Assembly: GCA_013289955.1 (NCBI GenBank)
Contig: JABCYZ010000012.1
Location: forward strand, 98,400 to 162,399
Reading direction: 5' to 3'
Source: Acidobacteriota bacterium
GTDB taxonomy: Bacteria; Acidobacteriota; Terriglobia; Acidiferrales; UBA7541
DNA: 64,000 nt
Position numbers and translations under genes: made by a program. This document shows, piece by piece, positions 26,715-36,016 of this stretch (its first letter is position 1; each line of letters starts with the position of its first letter). The notes beneath the pieces were generated by a model. That model saw nothing but the letters and a program-made list of their open reading frames with translations. It was not told the DNA's origin and made no database searches.

Positions 26715-27309
26715 TTCCAAACCTCCGTGGAGGAATCGTCTTTACTACCGCAGGTCCCGCATCACGAGGCGCAAGCCCGCGCTCCAACTGCTTGAAATTT
26801 TGCCGCAGCTCCTGAATGGCCCGGTGAATCCGCGTCTTCACCGTCCCCAGCTCGCATCCGAGCAGACGAGCAATCTCTTCATACTTCAATTCCTGAAACC
26901 GGCTCAAAACCAGAATCTCGCGTTTCTCTTCCGGCATCTGCAAGAGCGCGCGGTGCAGCAATTCCGTTTCTTCCGATTGTTGGGCCGAGTCTTTCGGCAT
27001 CACGGGCGCCACCATCTCGGCTTCGAAGGTAATGTGCCGCGGCGTCTTCCGGTAGTGATCCACTCGCGCATTCCTCGCAATCTGATAGATCCAGGCCCGA
27101 AACGGCGTTCCCGGTTCATAGCTCTGCCGGTACTTCAGAATCCGCAAAAACACTTCCTGAACCAGATCGTCGCTAAGCGTCCGGTCGCCGGTGAGCTTTG
27201 TGTAAAAGTTGTAGAGCGGCGCGTGATAGCGGTCGAACAACACCCCTAGCGTTTCGCCCGTGCCGTTGCGCACTTCGAGCATCAAATCCTCGTCCGGAGC
27301 CAACCTCAT
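26704..27309 (-). CDS. ECF-type RNA polymerase sigma factor
   Basis: A 201-residue sigma-70 family factor with only regions 2 and 4. Region 2 includes the DDLVQEVFLRILKYR core helix and the FRAWIYQIARNARVDHYRK promoter-melting segment. Region 4 has the helix-turn-helix YEEIARLLGCELGTVKTRIHRA. It directs RNA polymerase to stress-type promoters. It is the first gene of a four-gene operon (sigma, anti-sigma, two DUF4097 proteins), and a candidate self-activated promoter lies about 50 bases upstream. Its stop overlaps the anti-sigma start, ensuring balanced synthesis. Confidence 0.93.
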   Translation of the reverse strand: MRLAPDEDLMLEVRNGTGETLGVLFDRYHAPLYNFYTKLTGDRTLSDDLVQEVFLRILKYRQSYEPGTPFRAWIYQIARNARVDHYRKTPRHITFEAEMVAPVMPKDSAQQSEETELLHRALLQMPEEKREILVLSRFQELKYEEIARLLGCELGTVKTRIHRAIQELRQNFKQLERGLAPRDAGPAVVKTIPPRRFGNEM

Positions 27310-27355
27310 CGCCTGGTCATTTTCCGTTTCGGCCCGTTCTTGCTCTTTCCTAGGT

Positions 27356-27384
27356 GATTACCGTGGAACCCTGAAAAGGTTACA
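27356..27384 (-). promoter_or_regulatory. Candidate ECF-sigma-type promoter of the sigma operon
   Basis: On the minus strand TGTAACC (-35-like, 27378-27384) is followed after 15 bases by GGTAATC (27356-27362), some 47 bases before the sigma start. AAC-containing -35 elements are typical of ECF promoters, and such operons usually activate themselves. The assignment is by eye only. Confidence 0.4.
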
Positions 27385-27556
27385 TCGGAATGCTGCCGAG
27401 AAACCGGGCGCCCGCTTCAGCGAATCCGAAAAAGTTTCCGTGCCTGGGGAGATGAGCAGGGAGAGTGGAAAATCAGCAGCTGGGGGCGCACTCGGGGAGC
27501 TTCAGGGAGTCAGGAAAGAGGAGGGTCGGCAGAGGGCCGGCCGCTTAGCTATGGCG

Positions 27557-27961
27557 TTAGCAGGAGCGAAGCGCAGCCGCAAGCGCCAGATTTACCTGCA
27601 GGCGCCGGTCGATCTGTACCGCCGCATAGCGCGCGCAAATCACACGCTCGCGCTCGCACCATTCCGCCACCAGAGGCATACGCATTCCAGACAGAGCACC
27701 CAGCCCTTCCACAATGCGGTAGTAAGCGCGCACCAAGCTCAACCCGCCGCCACCAGGGCCAAGCTCGGGCGTCAACTCGTGCAAACCAGCCAATTTCTCG
27801 AAATCCCGGCCATTCATGCGCCCGGCGTCGAGATTGGCCGCGGCCAGAACCCGGTCAGAAACCGGTTGAGCTGCCACTCCCGCCAAGATCGCCCGCCAGT
27901 AGTACAGGGCGAACTGCGAAAGCGCAACGATGGAGATCAGAAGCAGCATAGCGGCGAACAT
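27557..27961 (-). CDS. Hypothetical small membrane-anchored protein
   Basis: A 134-residue protein with an N-terminal hydrophobic helix (ISIVALSQFALYYW) and a roughly 105-residue soluble part with balanced, amphipathic helices (LSLVRAYYRIVEGLGAL, then CERERVICARYAAVQID). A GAGGG-like SD precedes the ATG at 27961. I do not recognise the family. The codon pattern and ordered hydrophobicity favour a real gene over an antisense artefact. It is followed downstream by the start-side gap of the ECF sigma gene and may be transcribed with the DUF4440-like gene upstream (139-base gap). Confidence 0.55.
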   Translation of the reverse strand: MFAAMLLLISIVALSQFALYYWRAILAGVAAQPVSDRVLAAANLDAGRMNGRDFEKLAGLHELTPELGPGGGGLSLVRAYYRIVEGLGALSGMRMPLVAEWCERERVICARYAAVQIDRRLQVNLALAAALRSC

Positions 27962-28100
27962 CCCTCAGGTTTGCCTCTGGGGATAGTGTGCCTCGGGCAC
28001 CCTCCCGAGCCAATAGCCCACTAGTACCAGCATTCTGGGACCGTCCGCGCCCGCAGCTGCCGGTTCCAGTATGTACTTCTTTTTCAGCGACATACGCGGG

Positions 28101-28580
28101 TCATCGGGGGACGGCGCTGGTATGGTCGTGAACGATTTTCCAGCCTTCCGGAAATCGCTGCCAAACCAGCGAGAAGACGCCGCCGATGTCTCCTTTTTCT
28201 CGGTCGAGATGCCAGCGCCCCAGCACGAGCGCCGCCTCCGGCCCGAGGAACCGGTACTCCAGCTCGGAAAAATCAAGCCGCCCCATCGCCGCCTGGTCCG
28301 GATAATTCTTCTTGTATCGCGCCATGACTCCATCCCACCCGCGCGAGACTCCACTCGTTCCGGAAAACGTCAGCTCCGGCGAATGCCAGTAACCCACCAG
28401 GAATGCGTCTACATCCCCGCGATTCCAGGCCGCTTGCTGCGCGTTCAACACCGCGGTTATCGCGGTTTTGTCCTGATCGCGCGCCTCAGCCGCCTTTGTC
28501 TGCCGGCCCGTTCGCACGCCCAGCACAAACAATAGGATCAGCCCGAGTCCTGCCAATGCCAAGCGAATGCTCTTCGTCAT
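28101..28580 (-). CDS. Exported SnoaL/DUF4440-like (NTF2-fold) protein
   Basis: A 159-residue protein with a signal anchor (hydrophobic residues 7-22) and one NTF2-like domain. The domain begins ITAVLNAQQAAWNRGDVDAF and ends RFPEGWKIVHDHTSA, a pattern characteristic of DUF4440/SnoaL-like proteins. The fold is a cone-shaped beta-alpha barrel used by enzymes such as ketosteroid isomerase and by many uncharacterised binding proteins. The longer frame to 28778 is not needed; ATG 28580 follows AAGGGAG at good spacing. Function unknown. Confidence 0.82.
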   Translation of the reverse strand: MTKSIRLALAGLGLILLFVLGVRTGRQTKAAEARDQDKTAITAVLNAQQAAWNRGDVDAFLVGYWHSPELTFSGTSGVSRGWDGVMARYKKNYPDQAAMGRLDFSELEYRFLGPEAALVLGRWHLDREKGDIGGVFSLVWQRFPEGWKIVHDHTSAVPR

Positions 28581-28692
28581 CGTGTCGCTCCCTTCGCCGG
28601 AGCACGGAGCATAAGTCGCTCTCTGAAACTCCGCAACCCCCGCTCGGCCGGGAGGGACTGTTTCCGAATATGATGGAGGCGGGGAGGCCAGT

Positions 28693-29196
28693 GTGGCGCC
28701 GGATGAGGGTGAAAAGGAAGGATTTCTAAGGCGGCGGATGGCGCGGCCGATTGTTGAGTTGCTCCGCCAGGGCGTCACGCCGGAAAAGATGGCCCTGAGC
28801 CTGGCGCTCGGCGTGGCGCTGGGGGTGTTTCCTGTGCTGGGGACGACGACGGCGCTCTGCGCGGTGGTGGCGCTGATTTTGCGGCTGAACTTGCCGGCGA
28901 TCCAGATCGTGAATTATTTTGTTTACCCCCTGCAGATTGCGCTGCTGGTTCCATTCTTCCGCGCTGGAGAAAGGCTATTTGGCGCGCCACATTTGCCTCT
29001 TTCTGTCAGGCAGATTGCGGCCATGGTGCACGCCAGTTTCTGGGGCGCTACGCGATTTTTATGGACGACGGTCTGGCATGCTGTGGTGGCGTGGTGTCTG
29101 ATCGCGCCCGTGTTCCTGGTCCTGGCTTATGTGGTTCTCCTGCCACTTTTGGGGCGCGTGGCGAGGAAGAGCCGGAGGGATGGAGCAACAGGCTGA
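28693..29196 (+). CDS. DUF2062 membrane protein
   Basis: A 167-residue protein matching DUF2062: a basic N-terminus (FLRRRMARPIVELL), then QGVTPEKMALSLALGVALG, a FPVLGTTTALC turn and two further hydrophobic helices, ending with a basic tail. Family members are small integral membrane proteins, often found beside glycosyltransferases or in polysaccharide loci; no activity is established. The start may be GTG 28693 (after GGGGAGG) or ATG 28738. It is convergent with the homocysteine methyltransferase gene. Confidence 0.8.
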   Translation: MAPDEGEKEGFLRRRMARPIVELLRQGVTPEKMALSLALGVALGVFPVLGTTTALCAVVALILRLNLPAIQIVNYFVYPLQIALLVPFFRAGERLFGAPHLPLSVRQIAAMVHASFWGATRFLWTTVWHAVVAWCLIAPVFLVLAYVVLLPLLGRVARKSRRDGATG

Positions 29197-29225
29197 AGTC
29201 CATCCCGCCAGGAAAGAACTCGAGG

Positions 29226-31055
29226 CTAGAGAATGTCGAGGACTTCTTCGTAGCGTTTGAAAGGCGGAATCAAATACGCGCCAGCGAGCTCGCTCCGGGA
29301 CCATGCCAGCATCTGGCGGGCGACTTCAAAGCCCCGGTCGCGTGCGGCGGCGCCGGCGGATTCCATCGACAGGAGCATCTGCTGGGGGATGACGATGCCG
29401 GGGACTTCGTTGTTGAGACGAAGGGCTTGTTTGTAACTGTTGAGCGGCCAGATGCCGACGAGCACGGGAATGGACGGTTTGCCGCCGAGTTTTTTTACAA
29501 AGGCGTGCCAGTGCTCGGGATCGAAGATGGGCTGGGTCATCGCGAAGTGCGCGCCGGCTTCGATTTTGGCGTGGAAGCGTTCGATCTCGCTGTCGAGATC
29601 GTCGGCCACCGGATTGACAGCAACGCCGATGGCGAAATTTGTTGCACCGCCAAGCGTTTTGCCGGCCCAGTCGGTGCCCTGATTGAGGCGGCTGAGAACC
29701 TTGACGAGGCCGACGGAATCGACCTCGTAGACGCCGCTGGTTTCCGGGTAGTCGCCGACGGCGGGCGGATCGCCCGTGATGGCGAGGACGTTGCGGACGC
29801 CGCCGACGGTCCACGCGCCGAGCAAACAGGCTTGCAAGCCGATGATGTTGAAGTCCCGCGTGGTGAGGTGCGGAACGGTTTCGACGCCGCGCGCTTCGAG
29901 AGCGCCGGCGGTGATGAGCGCATCCATGCCGACGCGGGCCATCGCGCCGCTGTTGATGTCGATGGCATCGACCTTTTTCGAGGCCATGATTTTGTCGACT
30001 TGCTCGAAAATGCGGTCGAGTGAAAGACCTTTCGGCGGATCAATCTCGACGCAGACGGTGAATTCCCTGGTCTGGAGCTTTTTCCAGAATTTACTTTCCG
30101 GCTCTCTCTCTAAAACGGGTGCGGGTTTTGCGACAACTTCGACAGTGGGATGCGCGGCGGCGGATTTCGCGGGACGCAGCGACTTAACGGCGTCGGCCAT
30201 GGCGCGGATGTGCGCGGGCGTTGTGCCGCAGCAGCCGCCGAGAATGCGCACACCGAGCGCGGCCGCTTCGCGGGCAAAGAGCGCGAAATATTCCGGCGAC
30301 GACTTGGGATAGACGATGCGGTCGCCTTCGCGCTTCGGAAGGCCGGCGTTAGGCATGCCGCTGACGCGAAGGCCGTCGACTTCGGTCAGCTCGCGCAGGA
30401 TTTTGAGCAATGGCTGCGGGCCGAGGGTGCAGTTCGCGCCGATGACTTGCACGTTTTTTGCTTTGAGTTGCGCGGCGGCACCCGCGGGGCGGAGATCGCC
30501 GTACGTTGTTCCCTCTTCCGAGTAAGTAAGCTGAGCAACGATGGGCAAGCCGGAAAAGGAGCGAATGGCATCGACAGCAAGAAGAATTTCCTCGATGTAG
30601 GAAAAAGTCTCGAGAATGTAGAAATCGACGCCGCGCTCTTCGAGTGCGAGAGCCTGCTCGTGGAACACGTCCTGGATCTCGTCGGGAGCGGGGTGACGCG
30701 ACTGCACGCCGAGGCCAAGCGGCCCAATCGAGCCGGCGATCAAAACTTCGCGGGAAGCCGACTCGCGAGCTTCGCGAGCGATTTTTACGCCGCGCGAATT
30801 GAGGCGTTGCACTTCGTCTCGAAGGCCAAGCGGAGCGAGCTTGAAGCGGTTCGCGCCAAACGTGTTGGTCTCTATGATTTGCGCGCCCGCTTCGATGTAC
30901 GCCTGGTGAACGCGGAAAACGGCTTCGGGTTCGGTGGCATTCAGCTCATCGAAGCAGCGCTGTGTGCCAACAGCCTCGTGCAGCATCGAACCCATCGCGC
31001 CATCTGCGATGAGGATCGAATCTTTCAGCCGTTCATTAAAGTCGAGAATTTTCAT
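29226..31055 (-). CDS. Homocysteine S-methyltransferase / methylenetetrahydrofolate reductase fusion
   Basis: A 609-residue bifunctional enzyme. Residues ~1-285 form a homocysteine S-methyltransferase domain with the zinc-binding cysteines visible in GANCTLGP (~residue 206) and GGCCGTTPAHI (~273). Residues ~320-605 are a MetF-like barrel (FTVCVEIDPPKGLS; NVLAITGDPPAVGDYP; HFAMTQPIFDP). The same domain order occurs in YitJ-type proteins. It could reduce methylene-THF and use a methyl donor to remethylate homocysteine to methionine. It is the third gene of a minus-strand operon after cystathionine beta-synthase and a small membrane protein, so both fates of homocysteine are encoded together. 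Confidence 0.92.
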   Translation of the reverse strand: MKILDFNERLKDSILIADGAMGSMLHEAVGTQRCFDELNATEPEAVFRVHQAYIEAGAQIIETNTFGANRFKLAPLGLRDEVQRLNSRGVKIAREARESASREVLIAGSIGPLGLGVQSRHPAPDEIQDVFHEQALALEERGVDFYILETFSYIEEILLAVDAIRSFSGLPIVAQLTYSEEGTTYGDLRPAGAAAQLKAKNVQVIGANCTLGPQPLLKILRELTEVDGLRVSGMPNAGLPKREGDRIVYPKSSPEYFALFAREAAALGVRILGGCCGTTPAHIRAMADAVKSLRPAKSAAAHPTVEVVAKPAPVLEREPESKFWKKLQTREFTVCVEIDPPKGLSLDRIFEQVDKIMASKKVDAIDINSGAMARVGMDALITAGALEARGVETVPHLTTRDFNIIGLQACLLGAWTVGGVRNVLAITGDPPAVGDYPETSGVYEVDSVGLVKVLSRLNQGTDWAGKTLGGATNFAIGVAVNPVADDLDSEIERFHAKIEAGAHFAMTQPIFDPEHWHAFVKKLGGKPSIPVLVGIWPLNSYKQALRLNNEVPGIVIPQQMLLSMESAGAAARDRGFEVARQMLAWSRSELAGAYLIPPFKRYEEVLDIL

Positions 31056-31079
31056 GGAGCGATAGGGTCTCTTTCGGAA

Positions 31080-31535
31080 TTAACAGAATACAATTTTTCC
31101 CGGGGCCGCAATCGCCAGGGCGTATCCGGGCCAATCGAGGAGGCTCGAAACCATCGCGCCCAGAAGCGAATAAAGCCAGAAGCTGGATCTGGGAAGCGGC
31201 GGCCTTACCGTGAAAAGAAAGAGGACGAGCGCCCAGACAAAAACGCGCACAAGGAACAAGATGCCGTAAATCGCGAGCACCTCGAAGGCCGACCCTGGCG
31301 AAGCGGACAATTGCGGGGAGCGAAAGAAGAGGAGACCGATCAGAAACACGACGAGAAGCGTGGCGAGAGGGCCCAGAACCGCCCCCAAGCCCGTCCGAAC
31401 GAGAGCGATCTTCGTCGCCGAGGCCGCGACAGAGGGTTCAAATCGTTTGAGAGCTGAAGCGCCAAGGGAATAGCCGACAAATTTAATCCCGCCGAATGCG
31501 GCTACACCCAAGACGCCCGGAATTGTTCCTGGCAC
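31080..31535 (-). CDS. Small polytopic membrane protein in sulfur-amino-acid operon
   Basis: A 151-residue protein with about four hydrophobic segments (for example LGPLATLLVVFLIGLLFF and LAIYGILFLVRVFVWALVLF) and a short basic loop. I do not recognise a family. The GTG start is strongly supported: AAGGAG, five bases before it, overlaps the stop codon of cystathionine beta-synthase. The following homocysteine methyltransferase gene begins 25 bases after its stop. A role in transporting or sensing a sulfur amino acid or intermediate is possible from context only. Confidence 0.75.
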   Translation of the reverse strand: MPGTIPGVLGVAAFGGIKFVGYSLGASALKRFEPSVAASATKIALVRTGLGAVLGPLATLLVVFLIGLLFFRSPQLSASPGSAFEVLAIYGILFLVRVFVWALVLFLFTVRPPLPRSSFWLYSLLGAMVSSLLDWPGYALAIAAPGKIVFC

Positions 31536-31544
31536 ATCCGCTCC

Positions 31545-32933
31545 TTAGCGCTTTTGTTCCATGAGACTGGCGACGGTGCTCATCAAATCGTACTTGGTGA
31601 GGATCTCGAATTTGGCGCCATCCATTTCGACGAAAACGGCAGGATTTTCGTGGCTGAGAATGTAGGTGACGCGCTCGACGGGCGAAGTACCGGGGATGCG
31701 CGGGAGCGGCTTGCTCATCACTTCGCGCACCACCAGTTTGCGCAGATCTTTTCCCTGCAGCGCCATGGTTAGAATCTGGTCTTCGTAGATGGTGCCGATG
31801 GGCAAATTTTCTTCAAAAACGGGAATTTGCGAGATGTCCTGCTCCTGCATGGTTTTCAGCGCGTGGAAAACGGTTTGGTAAGGCCGCGCGATGACGAGAT
31901 CCCGGACTTTGCCGGATTTGTGTTTGGCGTTGACGACTTCAGCGGCCGTAATGCGAACGGTCGCTTCGACGTAGCCGCGCTCGCGCATCCATTCGTCGTT
32001 ATACACCTTGCTGAGATACCGCATGCCCGTATCCGGCAGAAAAGCGACGACAAAGGCTTCCGGGCCGAGATCTTTTGCGAGGCGGAGAGCCGCGGAGATG
32101 CAGCCGCCGCCAGAGCCGCCCGTGAAGATGCCTTCGAGTTTGACGAGGCGGCGCGCCACGACAAAGCACTCTTCGTCGTTGACCTGAATAACGTCGTCGA
32201 GAATCTTGAGATTCATCGTCGTGGGGAAAAAGTCCTCGCCGATTCCTTCGACGACATACGTTTTCGGCTTGATGGTTTCCCCGCTCTTGAAGAAATCGTA
32301 GTAGAGCGAGCCGATGGGATCGACGCCAATGATCCGAATGGCGGGATTTTTTTCCTTGAGATATTTTCCGACGCCGCTGACCGTCCCGCCGGTGCCCATG
32401 CCGCAAACGAAGTGCGTGATTTTGCCTTCGCTGTCTTCCCAGATCTCCGGGCCGGTGGTCTGGTAATGAGCCTCGGGATTCATGGGGTTGTCATATTGGT
32501 TGGGATAGAAGGAATTCGGCACTTCGCGCGCCAGTTTTTTGGCGACGGAATAGTAGCTGCGCGGATCCTCGGGCTCGACGGCGGTGGGGCAGACAATAAC
32601 CTCCGCGCCGAGCGCTTTGAGGAGATCCACTTTTTCCTTGGATTGCTTGTCCGTAATGGTGAAGACCATCTTGTAGCCGCGGACGGCGGCGACGAGCGCG
32701 AGGCCCATGCCGGTATTCCCGGACGTGCCTTCAATGATGGTGCCGCCCGGCTTGAGCAGGCCGCGCTTTTCGGCGTCATCGATCATGGTGATGCCGATGC
32801 GGTCTTTCACGGAGCCGCCGGGATTGGTGTAATCGGCTTTGACGAAGATATGCGGCTTGAGGCCCTGGTTGATGCGATTGAGTCGCACGAGCGGGGTGCG
32901 CCCAATGGCTTCGAGGATGTTGTTACAGAGCAT
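31545..32933 (-). CDS. Cystathionine beta-synthase with C-terminal CBS domains
   Basis: A 462-residue PLP enzyme that condenses homocysteine and serine to cystathionine. The N-terminal catalytic domain shows [15 protein letters not shown], the PLP lysine in GGSVKDRIG (~residue 41), the [12 protein letters not shown] loop and [11 protein letters not shown]. Two CBS domains (about residues 335-455) are the usual regulatory module, which binds S-adenosylmethionine in eukaryotic enzymes. A cysteine synthase function is an alternative. ATG 32933 follows GGAAAA at good distance; an upstream ATG at 32966 has no SD. It leads an operon with a membrane protein and the homocysteine methyltransferase/MTHFR. 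Confidence 0.9.
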   Translation of the reverse strand: MLCNNILEAIGRTPLVRLNRINQGLKPHIFVKADYTNPGGSVKDRIGITMIDDAEKRGLLKPGGTIIEGTSGNTGMGLALVAAVRGYKMVFTITDKQSKEKVDLLKALGAEVIVCPTAVEPEDPRSYYSVAKKLAREVPNSFYPNQYDNPMNPEAHYQTTGPEIWEDSEGKITHFVCGMGTGGTVSGVGKYLKEKNPAIRIIGVDPIGSLYYDFFKSGETIKPKTYVVEGIGEDFFPTTMNLKILDDVIQVNDEECFVVARRLVKLEGIFTGGSGGGCISAALRLAKDLGPEAFVVAFLPDTGMRYLSKVYNDEWMRERGYVEATVRITAAEVVNAKHKSGKVRDLVIARPYQTVFHALKTMQEQDISQIPVFEENLPIGTIYEDQILTMALQGKDLRKLVVREVMSKPLPRIPGTSPVERVTYILSHENPAVFVEMDGAKFEILTKYDLMSTVASLMEQKR

Positions 32934-33048
32934 GAAATTTTCCGGGGCGCGGCCCGGCGAGAACATCGCGCCGGGGCTGTGCCATAATTCCTTCAGTTTA
33001 GCATGCAGCCTCGCGCGGACACAGGAAGGTGAGGCGAAGGAGGCTCAT

Positions 33049-33435
33049 TTGGCACGGGAGAATATTTCAAGCGGAACGGTTTGGGAGCCGGTTGTGGGGT
33101 ACTCGAGAGCCGTGCGCATCGGCAACGTCATAGCGGTTTCAGGGACAACGGCCACGGGAGCGGACGGCAAGATTGTCGGAGCCGGAGATTCCTACGCGCA
33201 AACGGTGCAGACCATCCGGAATATCGAAGCGGCACTGGCCAAGGCGGGAGCGGCGCTAACGGACGTGGTGCGAACGCGGATTTTTGTGACCAGCATTGCG
33301 GAGTGGGAAAAGATCGGGCGCGCGCATGGGGAGTTTTTCGGAGGAATACGCCCGGCGACAAGCATGGTGGAAGTGAGCAAATTGATCTCTCCGGAGATGC
33401 TCGTCGAGATCGAGGCGGATGCGGTAGTCGAGTGA
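33049..33435 (+). CDS. RidA-family enamine/imine deaminase
   Basis: A 128-residue protein of the RidA/YjgF family ([20 protein letters not shown]; then [19 protein letters not shown]; a conserved Arg-containing [10 protein letters not shown]; and a C-terminal EIEADAVV). RidA proteins hydrolyse reactive enamines such as 2-aminoacrylate released by PLP enzymes. The likely start is TTG at 33049, because a perfect AAGGAGG lies five bases upstream and no ATG or GTG fits. It is divergent from cystathionine beta-synthase, a PLP enzyme acting on serine, so a detoxifying link is plausible. Confidence 0.88.
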   Translation: MARENISSGTVWEPVVGYSRAVRIGNVIAVSGTTATGADGKIVGAGDSYAQTVQTIRNIEAALAKAGAALTDVVRTRIFVTSIAEWEKIGRAHGEFFGGIRPATSMVEVSKLISPEMLVEIEADAVVE

Positions 33436-33527
33436 AGAGACGAGGAGATTCCCGCCAGGATAACCGCGAACGAACAGAATCCTGGCCGCTTCCAGGGCAA
33501 ACCCGGAGAACGCGCGCTTAACGAACC

Positions 33528-35960
33528 ATGGACGCCAAGACCCTACTGCGCCTTTCGCTCCTCCTATTCCCAGGCGGGCTGCTGCTCCCCGGCCCGAAAG
33601 TCGTAACGGAAGCGCAAGACGCTTCGCCCGAAGCGCACCACGCTCCCGCTCAGTGGATTACTTCGCCCGGAGCCCCTGCCCGAGATTTGACGATGCTCCA
33701 TTTTAGGCGGGAATTGGATCTGGAAAAAGTGCCGGAGCATTTCCTGGTGGATGTTTCGGCAGACAACCGTTTTCTGTTCGAGGTCAATCGGGAACTGATT
33801 GGCACCGGGCCTGCCCGATCCGATTTGGCTCATTGGAGATACGAGGTCTACGATCTCGCGCCGCACCTCCATGCCGGGCGGAATGTGCTGGCGGCGACGG
33901 TTTGGAATCTGGGGAAGCTCGCACCCGTCGCGCAGATCAGCAACCGTACCGGCTTTTTGCTTCGCGGCGAAGGAGAAACGGAACAAGCGGCAAATACCAA
34001 TGATGGGTGGTGGTCCGAAGAAGAACCTGGCTTCGAGGCCGCTTCGGAGTCCATGAGCGAATTAAAGGGATACTACGCAGCTGACCCCATCGAGAAAATC
34101 GATGCGCGGCTGTTTGATTGGACCTGGGACGCGGCGACGAGCACCTCCCGACGATGGAAGAAAGCCGAACCCATCGGGCCCGCCGCCGAGCGGGGAACGG
34201 GAGATACGCCGAACAACTGGCAATTGGTCAAGAATCCGCTGCCCGGGATGGAGTCGCGAGAGAAGCCGGGAGGCCGGGTTGTAAGATCTTCCGGGCTTAC
34301 GACAAATGGAGGATTTCCCGACGGGCCGGTTGAGATTGCCGCGCATCAAAAAGTCAGCATTCTTCTCGACAATGGAGAGCTGACCACCGCATTCGCGGAG
34401 CTCGCCGTCAGCGGAGGGAGAGACGCCCGCATTCGAGTGACTTACGCCGAGGCGCTCAAGAACGACAAGGGAGAAAAAGGCAACAGAAATGAAATCGCCG
34501 GAAAAAATATCACCGGCGTCTATGACGAATACGTGGCGGATGGCGCGGCCGGGAGGACTCTCAAGTCTCTCGTGTGGAGGACGTGGCGCTATCTCCAGCT
34601 CGATATTGAAACGCACGACGAGGCGCTCGAGCTTCGGCGCCTGCGCTCCTGGTTTACGGCGTTTCCGTTCGAGCAACGCGGCCGCTTCGCGTCGGACGAT
34701 CCCGCGTTGTCCTCGATTTGGGACGTGGGATGGAGGACGGCCCGGCTGGATGCGCATGAGACCTACATGGATACGCCGTATTGGGAGCAGTTGCAGTACA
34801 TCGGCGACACGCGGATACAAGCGCTGGTCTCTTTCGCCGTGGCAGGCGATGACAGGCTCGCGCGGCAAGCCGTGGAAGCGTTCGACGAGTCTCGCATTCC
34901 AGACGGCATCACGCTGAGCCGGTATCCCACCAACCACTTCCAGGCGATTCCCACTTTTTCCCTGCTGTGGGTCGGGATGTTGCATGACTTCGCGATGTAC
35001 CGGTCTGACCCGGCATTCGTCTCTGAGCATCTGATCGGGACACGAGCCGTTTTGGACTGGTACGTCCGGCATCAGAACGCGAACGGGCTGGTTGGGCGGC
35101 TGCCGTGGTGGAACTTCATCGATTGGGCCAATGGATTTAGGGGAGGCGATCCGCCCCTGGACGAGCATGGAGATTCCGCGGTGATTACGCTGCACTTTGT
35201 GATGGCGCTAAGGGAGGCCGCGGAACTGGAGTCTCTCTACGGCGACCGGCAGCGAGCGGAGCGATATCGCGAGGTGGCTGCCCGCGCGGTGGAGGGTGTC
35301 AGAAAGCTCTGCTGGAACAGGGGTCTCGGATTGTTTGCAGACACGCCTCTACAGAAGGAATACAGCCAGCATACGAACTCGATGGCTGTGCTTCTCGATG
35401 TCCTCCCGAAAGAGCAGCAACGTGAGGTCATGACGAAAGTGCTCTCGGTCAGCGACGCGGGTTTCAAAGGAAGTGGAAGCCTTCCGCCAATGGAAAAAGC
35501 TTCCTACTACTACCGGTTTTATCTTGCGCGCGCCTTGGAGCATGCCGGAATGGGAGACCGCTACCTCGAGCTGCTAGAACCATGGAAAGGGATGCTTGCT
35601 CTCGGTCTCACGACCTGGGCGGAAACGCCCGAGCCTACACGGTCCGATTCGCACGCCTGGAGCGCTCATCCGAATTATGATTTGTTGACCATTGTCGCCG
35701 GGATTCGCCCGGCGGCTCCGGGCTTTGAAAAAGTAGAGATCGAGCCGCACCTCGGGAAATTGCGGGACCTAACCGCGAGCTTCCCATGGAAAGAAGGGGA
35801 GATTCAGGTCGATTACAAGCTGGAACGCGGGAGCTGGACGATTCGCGTGACCCTTCCGGCAGGCCTCACTGGGGAGCTGGTCTGGCAGGGCAAGCGATAC
35901 GCGCTTTCTGGTGGCCGACAGACGTTCCAACTGGCGGCGGAGGATTCGCCTCGGCGATAG
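33528..35960 (+). CDS. Exported alpha-L-rhamnosidase-like glycosidase (GH78)
   Basis: An 810-residue secreted enzyme with a signal peptide. The N-terminal region contains beta-sandwich carbohydrate-binding-like parts (DVSADNRFLFEVNRELIG). The (alpha/alpha)6 catalytic part begins near residue 380 with MDTPYWEQLQYIGDTRIQ, which supplies the typical acidic residue of GH78. An active-site-like stretch WNFIDWANGF follows, and a beta-sandwich C-terminus ends the protein. GH78 enzymes remove terminal alpha-L-rhamnose from plant glycosides and polysaccharides. No transporter or partner glycosidases adjoin it. The exact substrate is unknown. Confidence 0.85.
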   Translation: MDAKTLLRLSLLLFPGGLLLPGPKVVTEAQDASPEAHHAPAQWITSPGAPARDLTMLHFRRELDLEKVPEHFLVDVSADNRFLFEVNRELIGTGPARSDLAHWRYEVYDLAPHLHAGRNVLAATVWNLGKLAPVAQISNRTGFLLRGEGETEQAANTNDGWWSEEEPGFEAASESMSELKGYYAADPIEKIDARLFDWTWDAATSTSRRWKKAEPIGPAAERGTGDTPNNWQLVKNPLPGMESREKPGGRVVRSSGLTTNGGFPDGPVEIAAHQKVSILLDNGELTTAFAELAVSGGRDARIRVTYAEALKNDKGEKGNRNEIAGKNITGVYDEYVADGAAGRTLKSLVWRTWRYLQLDIETHDEALELRRLRSWFTAFPFEQRGRFASDDPALSSIWDVGWRTARLDAHETYMDTPYWEQLQYIGDTRIQALVSFAVAGDDRLARQAVEAFDESRIPDGITLSRYPTNHFQAIPTFSLLWVGMLHDFAMYRSDPAFVSEHLIGTRAVLDWYVRHQNANGLVGRLPWWNFIDWANGFRGGDPPLDEHGDSAVITLHFVMALREAAELESLYGDRQRAERYREVAARAVEGVRKLCWNRGLGLFADTPLQKEYSQHTNSMAVLLDVLPKEQQREVMTKVLSVSDAGFKGSGSLPPMEKASYYYRFYLARALEHAGMGDRYLELLEPWKGMLALGLTTWAETPEPTRSDSHAWSAHPNYDLLTIVAGIRPAAPGFEKVEIEPHLGKLRDLTASFPWKEGEIQVDYKLERGSWTIRVTLPAGLTGELVWQGKRYALSGGRQTFQLAAEDSPRR

Positions 35961-36016
35961 CGATCTTACTTGTGCGGGACTCCCGGAATAACTTCCGGCG
36001 CGGTTAGGACAACTTC

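Noticed and set aside
31827..32987. 386-residue plus-strand frame antisense to cystathionine beta-synthase
   Set aside because: Complementary shadow of a clearly coding gene.
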